A stretch of 6,988 bases of DNA from Saprospiraceae bacterium (GTDB lineage: Bacteria > Bacteroidota > Bacteroidia > Chitinophagales > Saprospiraceae). The notes under the pieces were generated by a model. That model searched no databases. It was not told the origin of the DNA and saw only the letters and a list, made by a program, of their open reading frames with translations. Position 1 is the stretch's first letter, and each line of letters opens with the position of its first letter. Below are positions 1 through 5,283 of the stretch, piece after piece. The DNA lies in contig JAJDFU010000103.1 of the NCBI GenBank assembly GCA_020528935.1, forward strand, positions 1 through 6,988. Reading direction: 5' to 3'. A program made the translations under genes and the position numbers.

Positions 1-11
1 GGTCCCGGTAG

Positions 12-290
12 CCGGCCTCCGCTGCCCAGAGCTGGGGACCGGGCTGGGGCTGGTATTACCCGCCGGGCTGGGGCGGCTACCCGGTGTACTACAGCTATAC
101 CACCGGCACGCTCATCCTTTTCGTGAGTGATTTCGAAAGTGCCGACAGCGGCGAGAACGGCGAAAATATTCCCCTCGTTTGGCAAGGTGCGGCCGACGGC
201 TACCTCAACAACCGGGTAAGCGAAAGTCGCCTGCGCAGTTTCCTTGCACAAATGTGGGAGCAGTCGCCCTATTTCCGCTCAGCCAATTAA
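12..290 (+). CDS. DUF4136 domain protein, C-terminal part (5' end missing)
   Basis: This is the C-terminal ~92 residues of what looks like a DUF4136 protein, a family of small, usually secreted or lipid-anchored envelope proteins of unknown function. What is seen: a Trp/Gly/Tyr/Pro-rich stretch (roughly SWGPGWGWYYPPGWGGYPVY), then YTTGTLIL, an Asp-containing strand, LVWQGAADGYL, and a short helix ending in SPYF. That order is the family's C-terminal signature. The frame is open from 12; a stop sits in frame at 9-11, and the first possible start codon is GTG at 84, inside the conserved region. The gene therefore probably begins outside the window, and the stop reflects an error at the sequence end or a genuine frameshift. 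It ends 24 bases before the next gene's ATG and is probably co-transcribed with it. Family assignment rests on motif memory only. Confidence 0.6.
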   Translation, partial: PASAAQSWGPGWGWYYPPGWGGYPVYYSYTTGTLILFVSDFESADSGENGENIPLVWQGAADGYLNNRVSESRLRSFLAQMWEQSPYFRSAN

Positions 291-314
291 TTGTCCACCC
301 CAAAAAGAACACAC

Positions 315-908
315 ATGAACCGCAAATCCTTTTTCATACTGCCCATTCTGTTGCTGAGTGCCTGCCTGGGCTACGCGCAGGGCATGTTCAGCGTAACCTA
401 TGACGTGTCTTTGCCCATAGGCGCTACCAACGCCTACATCGGCCAGGCCTCCTTCCGGGGCGTCACGCTCATCGACGGGCGCGCTTTCATTTCCGACAAC
501 ATTTCCATCGGCGGCTCGCTCGGCTGGCACGTATTTGTGGAGAAGCTGTCGGGCACCTTTTCCCCGGAGCCCAACCTGGACGTGACCGGCACGCAGGTCC
601 GCTACATCAACTCGTTTCCCGTCATGGCCCGTGGCCACTACTACTGGAATACCTACGGCCGTATCATGCCGTACGTAGGCCTGGGGGCCGGCACTATAAA
701 CGTGAATCAGCGCACGGACTTCGGCCTGTTTACCGACCGCACCAACTCCTGGACCTTCGGCCTGTCGCCCCAGGTAGGTGCCCTATTCGACATGGGCGGC
801 CAGGTAAACCTGCACCTGAAAGCCGAGTACAATCACGGCTTCAAGTCCGGAGATACCAATTTCGACATCCAGTACTTCACCATCGGTCTCGGTCTCGCCT
901 GGCTCTGA
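315..908 (+). CDS. Small outer-membrane beta-barrel protein
   Basis: The product is a 197-residue secreted protein, most likely an eight-stranded outer-membrane beta-barrel (OmpA/OmpW-like barrel superfamily) of unknown specific role. Residues 1-22 form a signal peptide: a basic start (MNRK), a hydrophobic core and an AQ-G type cleavage point. LSAC at 14-17 also fits a lipobox, so lipidation at Cys17 cannot be excluded. The rest alternates polar and hydrophobic residues with Gly/aromatic-rich strands; PYVGLGAG at 119-126 is typical of small barrels, and the protein ends in a strand (FTIGLGLAWL). ATG at 315 was preferred to the in-frame TTG at 291 because it places the charged signal-peptide start at the N-terminus. 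No Shine-Dalgarno site is seen, only an A-rich stretch. It follows the DUF4136 gene closely and is closed by the terminator at 923-958. Confidence 0.65.
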   Translation: MNRKSFFILPILLLSACLGYAQGMFSVTYDVSLPIGATNAYIGQASFRGVTLIDGRAFISDNISIGGSLGWHVFVEKLSGTFSPEPNLDVTGTQVRYINSFPVMARGHYYWNTYGRIMPYVGLGAGTINVNQRTDFGLFTDRTNSWTFGLSPQVGALFDMGGQVNLHLKAEYNHGFKSGDTNFDIQYFTIGLGLAWL

Positions 909-922
909 TCCGGCCGGCCCGG

Positions 923-958
923 CAGAGCGGCCCCATTGAAGTGGCCGCTCTGTTTTTT
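923..958 (+). terminator. Intrinsic terminator after the beta-barrel gene
   Basis: A perfect 10-bp GC-rich stem, CAGAGCGGCC (923-932) with GGCCGCTCTG (943-952), encloses a 10-base loop and is followed directly by six T (953-958). It starts 14 bases after the stop codon of the beta-barrel gene. It also sits immediately in front of the symporter start at 972, so it lies inside any longer symporter leader transcript. Confidence 0.9.
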
Positions 959-971
959 ATCCCCTCTTCGC

Positions 972-2651
972 ATGCAGCAAGGCCGGCTCGAACTGCTCGA
1001 CTTCCTTCTCATCGCCCTTTACTTTTTGCTGGTTTTCGGCCTGGCTGCCTGGGTAACCCGGCGCGAAAAACGGCGCAAGGCGGAGGACTACGGTTCCAAA
1101 GACTATTTTCTGGGAGGGCGAAACCTGGGGTGGTTCGTCATCGGGGCCTCTCTTTTCGCCTCCAACATCGGATCCGAGCACCTCGTCGGCCTGGCCGGTT
1201 CCGGCGCCCGGGGCGACATGCCGGCCGCGCAGTTCGAACTCCTCGCTTCCTTCATGCTCATCCTGCTGGGCTGGCTGTTTGTGCCCTTCTACCTGCGCAG
1301 CGGCGTATACACCATGCCCGAATTTCTGGAACGCCGCTACTCGCGGGCTGCCCGCAATTACTTGTCTATCCTTTCCATTTTGGCGTACATCCTCACCAAG
1401 ATCTCGGTGACCATTTTTGCCGGAGCCCTGGTGTTCGAAGTACTGGGCGTACCCTTCTGGACAGGCGCCCTGCTGGTAGTGGTCGCCACCGGCCTGTACA
1501 CCATCCTGGGGGGCCTGCGCGTCGTGCTGTACACGGATATGCTTCAGATGATCGTCCTGCTGACCGGCTCGATAGGACTCACGATTTACGGGTTCGCTGC
1601 TCTGGGCGGCTGGTCGGGCTTCACCCAAACGCTGGTGTCGGCTGGTGCCTCCCCCGGTCGCTACCTCAACCTGTGGCGGCCGCTGTCCGACCCCGATTTC
1701 CCCTGGACGGGTATCCTCTTCGGTGCGCCCATTCTGGGGGTGTGGTACTGGTGTACGGATCAGTTTATCGTGCAGCGGGTCCTTTCGGCCAAAAATGTCT
1801 CAAATGCCCGCCGGGGGGCCCTCTTCGGCGGCTTCCTCAAGATCCTGCCCCTTTTTCTGTTCGTACTGCCCGGTGTTTTGGCCTTCGCCCTGGCCGAACG
1901 GGGATTGATCAGCCTGAACGGCGAGCCGGACACTGCCCTGCCGGCCCTGATCACCGGCTTTCTGCCCGCCGGCCTGCGGGGGCTGCTGTTGGCCGGGCTG
2001 CTGGCCGCACTCATGAGTTCGCTGTCCTCGGTGTTCAACTCCTGCTCCACCCTCTTTACCATCGATTTCTACAAGCGCTGGCGCCCGGGCAGCAGCGAGC
2101 GCGAGCTGGTCGTGGTAGGCCAGGTGGCCACGGCCGTGCTGGTAGCCATTGGGCTGCTATGGATTCCCCTCATGCGCACCCTCATGGAAGACGGGGGCTT
2201 TTACAAATACCTGCAAAGCATTCAGGCCTACATCAGCCCGCCCATTGCAGCGGTGTTCTTACTGGGCTTGTTCGCAAAGCGCATCAATGCCCGCGGGGCT
2301 ATGGCAGCACTTTGGACGGGCTTTGTGCTCGGCATCGGGCGCCTGATGCTGGAATACGCTAAGGAAAGCGGCCGGCTGGCTCCGGGCGGCCTGGCGTACA
2401 CCCTGGCCGACATCAATTTCCTTTACGTCGCCATGCTGCTGTTTGGCGTGTGCGCGGTGGTGATGGTGCTGGTGAGTTTGACCGCTCCGCCACGGCCGGC
2501 CCACCTGCTCCGGGACGTCACCTTCAGCCGGCCCGACAGCAAAGCGAACCGCTTCCACCCGTCCAATCCCGACTTCTGGTGGACGGTGCTCCTGGCGGCC
2601 GCCATCATCGGGATTTGGCTCCTTTTCAGTCCGCTGGTGTTGGGGCGGTAG
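972..2651 (+). CDS. Sodium/solute symporter, SGLT type (SSS family)
   Basis: A 559-residue inner-membrane symporter of the solute:sodium symporter family, probably importing a sugar or sugar-like solute with Na+. Conserved blocks: FLGGRN (46-51), ASNIGSEH (63-70), a helix with Glu89, the GG-L-x-x-x-L-Y-T-D motif (180-189), WYWCTDQ (258-264), FLK with Lys290, SSLSS (349-353), a Gln415-containing helix, and SPPIAAVFLLGLF. By alignment from memory with Vibrio SglT, His70, Glu89, Lys290 and Gln415 fall at sugar-site positions and Ser349-Ser350 at Na+ ligands. WYWCTDQ and SPPIAAVFLL match animal SGLTs more closely than the Vibrio protein. Hydropathy fits about 14 helices, with a soluble stretch near 505-533 before the last helix. 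ATG 972 was chosen over TTG 936, which lies inside the terminator loop. No Shine-Dalgarno site is seen. The substrate cannot be fixed; inositol or another polyol is possible. Confidence 0.9.
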   Translation: MQQGRLELLDFLLIALYFLLVFGLAAWVTRREKRRKAEDYGSKDYFLGGRNLGWFVIGASLFASNIGSEHLVGLAGSGARGDMPAAQFELLASFMLILLGWLFVPFYLRSGVYTMPEFLERRYSRAARNYLSILSILAYILTKISVTIFAGALVFEVLGVPFWTGALLVVVATGLYTILGGLRVVLYTDMLQMIVLLTGSIGLTIYGFAALGGWSGFTQTLVSAGASPGRYLNLWRPLSDPDFPWTGILFGAPILGVWYWCTDQFIVQRVLSAKNVSNARRGALFGGFLKILPLFLFVLPGVLAFALAERGLISLNGEPDTALPALITGFLPAGLRGLLLAGLLAALMSSLSSVFNSCSTLFTIDFYKRWRPGSSERELVVVGQVATAVLVAIGLLWIPLMRTLMEDGGFYKYLQSIQAYISPPIAAVFLLGLFAKRINARGAMAALWTGFVLGIGRLMLEYAKESGRLAPGGLAYTLADINFLYVAMLLFGVCAVVMVLVSLTAPPRPAHLLRDVTFSRPDSKANRFHPSNPDFWWTVLLAAAIIGIWLLFSPLVLGR

Positions 2652-2652
2652 C

Positions 2653-4206
2653 CTACAATTCGTTTACGTGCTCCCTGTAGTAGGCGGCCTGCTTGAGGAG
2701 GGCTTCTTTCTTGTCGTCGTCCATGCGATCCCAGGTGCGGTACATCATGCCGATGCGGGGATTGTTTTCCAGCTTGTCGCGGTGGCGCTCGTAGAAGTCC
2801 CAGTACAGGCTGTTGAAAGGACAGGCCCCTTGTCCGGTTTTGACCGTGTGGCTGTAGGCGCAATTCTTGCAGTAAGGCCCCATCTTGTGGATGTAGTTGG
2901 CACTGCTCACATAGGGCTTGGTGCCCACCACACCTCCGTCGGCAAACTGGCTCATACCGCGGGTATTGGTGATCTCCACCCACTGAATGGCGTCGATGTA
3001 GATGCCCAGGTACCAGGCGTCCACCTCGTCGGGGTGTACCCCCAAAAGAAGGGCGAAGTTTCCGGTCACCATAAGCCGCTGGATATGGTGGGCGTAGGCG
3101 TAGTCCAGCGATTGACGGATAGCATGGCGCAGGCAGTTCATCTTCGTATCGCCCGTCCAGTACCAGTCGGGCAGGGCGGCCTGGTGATCAAAGAAATTGC
3201 GCTCCGCATATTCGGGCATTTTGGCCCAGTAAATGCCGCGCATGAACTCCCGCCAACCGATGATCTGCCGCACAAAGCCCTCGATCTGGGCCATGTCGAT
3301 CTCGTCGCGGCGCTCTTCCCACTCGGCAATGCAGCGCTCTACGACCTCTAGGGGAGAGAGCAGCTTGGTATTGAGCGCGAAAGACAGACGCGAGTGAAAG
3401 AGGAAGGGATCGCGCTCCGTCATGGCATCCTGGTAGCGACCGAAATTGGGCAGTGCATGCCGGGCGAAATGCTCCAGCAGTTCCAGGGCTTCGGCCCGGG
3501 TCACCGGCCAGATGAAACGCTGCGCATCTATCCGGCCGATCGTTTTCACCCCCTCCCGCTCCAGCAGTTCTGCCAGCTCCCGCACATCGCGGGGAAACAC
3601 CTTGTGTTCCGGCAGGGGCTGATCGTCCGGCAGCTTCTTCCGGTTTTCCCGATCGTAGTTCCACTGGCCGGTCAGCGGCGTCTCTCCGTCGGCTTCCATT
3701 AGGATGCCGTACCTGCGGCGCATATCCCGGTAAAACGTCTCCAGGAGATACATCTTCTTGCCCGCGAAAAGCTCCTCCACGGCCTGTCGATCGCTCATAA
3801 AGTGACCGGTGTCCACGCAGCGGATCGGTATGGATAGTTGCTCGCAGAGCTGGGCCAGTTCCTCATCCAGGCGATACTCGTCGGGCTGCTGGTACTCGAA
3901 ATTCTCTATCCCGTATTCGCTGATGATCGCCTGGATATTGGCGGCGATGGAAGAGCGGTTGCGCTCGTCGTCGAGCTCCAGGTATAACACTTCGTGCCCT
4001 TTTTCGCGAAGAAAACCGGCAAAGTGCCGCATGCCCAGAAAAAACCCGATCACCTTCTGGATGTGATGCTGCACGTAATCGGTTTCGGACCGGCATTCCA
4101 TCAGTACATACAGGGTTTGGGGATCGGGTTGGCCGGAATACCAGAAGTGTTGGTGATTGAGCTGATCGCCCAGGATCAGGCGCAGACGGCGATGGGAGGT
4201 GGGCAT
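2653..4206 (-). CDS. FeS-BCP cryptochrome/photolyase, probable (6-4) photolyase
   Basis: A 517-residue flavoprotein of the iron-sulfur bacterial cryptochrome/photolyase group (COG3046, PhrB-like), whose studied members repair UV (6-4) photoproducts in DNA using light, FAD, a ribityllumazine antenna and a [4Fe-4S] cluster. The N-terminal alpha/beta domain starts with LRLILGDQLN (8-17); the helical FAD domain follows from about 225, with FLFHSRLSFALN, GWREFMRGIYW (317-327) and HIQRLMVTGN (374-383). Cys358, Cys446, Cys449 and Cys462 have the same spacing (88, 3, 13) as the four cluster ligands of Agrobacterium PhrB. His373-His374 sit at the same offset from the first Cys as PhrB His365-His366. 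All expected cofactor residues are therefore intact. ATG 4206 gives the family's usual start; the longer TTG start at 4251 adds 15 unconserved residues. It is convergent with the symporter. Some group members are described as photoreceptors, so a signalling role remains possible. Confidence 0.93.
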   Translation of the reverse strand: MPTSHRRLRLILGDQLNHQHFWYSGQPDPQTLYVLMECRSETDYVQHHIQKVIGFFLGMRHFAGFLREKGHEVLYLELDDERNRSSIAANIQAIISEYGIENFEYQQPDEYRLDEELAQLCEQLSIPIRCVDTGHFMSDRQAVEELFAGKKMYLLETFYRDMRRRYGILMEADGETPLTGQWNYDRENRKKLPDDQPLPEHKVFPRDVRELAELLEREGVKTIGRIDAQRFIWPVTRAEALELLEHFARHALPNFGRYQDAMTERDPFLFHSRLSFALNTKLLSPLEVVERCIAEWEERRDEIDMAQIEGFVRQIIGWREFMRGIYWAKMPEYAERNFFDHQAALPDWYWTGDTKMNCLRHAIRQSLDYAYAHHIQRLMVTGNFALLLGVHPDEVDAWYLGIYIDAIQWVEITNTRGMSQFADGGVVGTKPYVSSANYIHKMGPYCKNCAYSHTVKTGQGACPFNSLYWDFYERHRDKLENNPRIGMMYRTWDRMDDDKKEALLKQAAYYREHVNEL

Positions 4207-4264
4207 GCAGGTTTTTACAGTCCTAAACGGGGTAAGGCCGCAGCAGTTCAAAAATCGATCTGCG

Positions 4265-4272
4265 CAAAATTA
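4265..4272 (-). promoter_or_regulatory. Candidate -7 element for the photolyase gene
   Basis: On the minus strand this reads TAATTTTG, an exact fit to the Bacteroidota -7 consensus TAnnTTTG. It lies about 59 bases upstream of the photolyase ATG, giving a 5' leader near 50 nt. No clear TTG-type -33 element is visible at the expected distance; only a T-rich run is there. Confidence 0.45.
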
Positions 4273-4278
4273 TCTTTG
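4271..4278 (+). promoter_or_regulatory. Candidate rightward -7 element
   Basis: The plus strand reads TATCTTTG, an exact TAnnTTTG match. TTC at 4247-4249, 21 bases upstream, is a near match to the -33 TTG. Transcription would start near 4285 and run into the terminator at 4527-4562. It overlaps the leftward element by two bases, and together they form the inverted repeat CAAA-N6-TTTG (4265-4278). Confidence 0.4.
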
Positions 4279-4326
4279 CTGCAGGGTTAAAAACATAACT
4301 TTTAAAACTATGCAAGTCGATTCTAA

Positions 4327-4479
4327 GCAAAAAATTTTTGGAAATGTTAAATTAGTGTTACCTTCACTGAGGCAATTAAAACCGAATGTTGCGCAAGGAA
4401 TAACCACTGCAAAAAATTTGGAATGCCACCCGGCGTTTTCATGGTTATGGTTGAATGGTTTATGGTTTAATTTTTTGCA
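4327..4479. repeat. Three copies of GCAAAAAATT, two direct and one inverted
   Basis: GCAAAAAATT occurs at 4327-4336 and 4409-4418 on the plus strand, and its complement AATTTTTTGC at 4469-4478. The first two copies extend into similar flanks (GGAAATG at 4340-4346 and GGAATG at 4420-4425). The second and third form a perfect 11-bp inverted repeat (4408-4418 with 4469-4479) around a 50-base loop. They could be protein-binding sites or RNA pairing arms. Low sequence complexity makes chance a real possibility. Confidence 0.5.
4441..4467 (+). repeat. ATGGTT hexamer cluster (four copies)
   Basis: ATGGTT occurs at 4441-4446, 4447-4452, 4455-4460 and 4462-4467. The first two are perfectly tandem; the others are spaced by two bases and one base. 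The cluster lies in the loop between the inverted GCAAAAAATT copies. Confidence 0.6.
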
Positions 4480-4526
4480 ATTCGCACTTCATTTCCTTTG
4501 TAATAACAGTCGGGTGATTTCAAGAC

Positions 4527-4562
4527 GAGCGAAGCTTCTCCATGCTTCGCTCATTTTTTTTT
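4527..4562 (+). terminator. Rightward intrinsic terminator with no gene in front
   Basis: A perfect 9-bp stem, GAGCGAAGC (4527-4535) with GCTTCGCTC (4544-4552), has an 8-base loop and is followed by A and nine T (4554-4562). The T-run makes it active only in the rightward direction. No credible protein gene ends before it on the plus strand; it sits 64 bases before the lolD start. Confidence 0.88.
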
Positions 4563-4599
4563 GGTCCGCAGACAGCGCGCGAAAATCCTGGGGCCTTTC

Positions 4600-4607
4600 T
4601 ATTTTAG
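4600..4607 (+). promoter_or_regulatory. Weak candidate -7 element for lolD
   Basis: TATTTTAG differs from TAnnTTTG by one base and lies 19 bases before the lolD start, after the terminator. No -33 element is evident. If real, it would let lolD be transcribed independently of the upstream terminator. Confidence 0.25.
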
Positions 4608-4626
4608 CTGCTCAAACACAGAAAGA

Positions 4627-5283
4627 TTGATACGAGCTACAGGCATTCGCAAATCCTACGGGCAGCTGGAAGTACTTCGCCGGGTAGACCTCTCGGTACA
4701 ACGCGGGGAGATCGTCTCCATCACGGGCAAATCGGGCGCCGGCAAGAGCACGCTGCTTCACATACTGGGCACCCTGGACCGGGCAGATGCCGGCCGGATA
4801 GCCATCGATGAACAGCCTATAGATCAGCTGAAAGGCAAGAAGCTCGCGGCTTTTCGAAATGCCCAGATCGGTTTCATCTTCCAGTTTCACCACCTGCTTC
4901 CGGAGTTTTCCGCCCTGGAAAACACCTGCATTCCCGGCTTCATGGGCGGGCGCTCCGAGGGCAAAGTGCGGAAGGAAGCCGAAGAGCTGCTGGACTACCT
5001 GGGGCTGAGCGAACGGCTACACCACAAGCCCGGCCAGCTTTCCGGCGGGGAGCAGCAGCGCGTTGCCGTGGCGCGGGCCCTCATCACCAGGCCGGCCGTC
5101 GTGCTGGCCGACGAGCCTACGGGCAATCTCGACTCCGGCTCCTCTCAGGAGTTGCATCAGCTCATCCTGCGGTTGCGCGAAGACTTTCAGCAGACCTTTG
5201 TCATCGTCACCCACAACAAGGACCTGGCCGCCCTGGCCGATCGCAGCCTGCACATGGAGGACGGCAAACTTTCCGCAGCATGA
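4627..5283 (+). CDS. lolD: LolD, ATPase of the lipoprotein-releasing ABC transporter
   Basis: A 218-residue ABC ATPase. With the LolC/LolE-type membrane partner it powers release of lipoproteins from the inner membrane for transfer to the outer membrane. Motifs: Walker A GKSGAGKST (34-42); Q-loop in FQFHHLLPEF (85-94), the LolD hallmark that contacts the membrane subunits; signature LSGGEQQ (138-144); Walker B VVLADEP with catalytic Glu163; H-loop His196. All are intact. The start is TTG at 4627: it gives the family's usual opening (MIRATGIRKSYG) and usual length, whereas the longer TTG at 4561 begins in the terminator T-run. GAAAG just upstream may serve as a weak ribosome site. No LolC/LolE gene is visible; instead the stop overlaps the start of the DUF389 gene by four bases (ATGA), suggesting translational coupling. 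The related ATPases MacB and FtsE are less likely given the FQFHHLLPEF motif. Confidence 0.93.
   Translation: MIRATGIRKSYGQLEVLRRVDLSVQRGEIVSITGKSGAGKSTLLHILGTLDRADAGRIAIDEQPIDQLKGKKLAAFRNAQIGFIFQFHHLLPEFSALENTCIPGFMGGRSEGKVRKEAEELLDYLGLSERLHHKPGQLSGGEQQRVAVARALITRPAVVLADEPTGNLDSGSSQELHQLILRLREDFQQTFVIVTHNKDLAALADRSLHMEDGKLSAA

Larger units (their letters stand above)
4207..4626. other. AT-rich non-coding region between divergent genes
   Basis: This ~420-base gap separates the photolyase start (leftward) from lolD (rightward) and is much richer in A/T than the genes around it. It holds two overlapping -7 promoter-like elements, three copies of GCAAAAAATT, an ATGGTT repeat cluster and a strong rightward terminator. 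A plus-strand frame stays open across it, but it reads straight through the terminator hairpin, resembles no family I know and has codon use unlike its neighbours, so I do not call a gene. It may encode a small RNA or a regulated leader. Confidence 0.7.

Noticed and set aside
1..30. Adapter sequence at the left end, sought because of the right-end remnant
   Set aside because: No mosaic-end match (AGATGTGTATAAGAGACAG) is present at the start; only the in-frame stop is odd.
179..403. Small plus-strand frame spanning the DUF4136/beta-barrel junction
   Set aside because: It overlaps both supported genes out of frame and looks like a frame shadow.
941..2362. Plus-strand open frame of 473 codons inside the symporter gene
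   Set aside because: The translation is Arg/Pro/His/Gly-rich, typical of a shifted frame of a GC-rich gene; the symporter frame is unambiguous.
2652..2686. Possible bidirectional terminator between the convergent genes
   Set aside because: Only a 5-bp CTACA/TGTAG pairing with a long loop and no T-run is visible.
4199..4630. Plus-strand open frame of ~143 codons across the AT-rich gap, including an ATG at 4310
   Set aside because: It crosses a strong intrinsic terminator, overlaps the photolyase start, resembles no known family and has AT-rich codon use unlike its neighbours.
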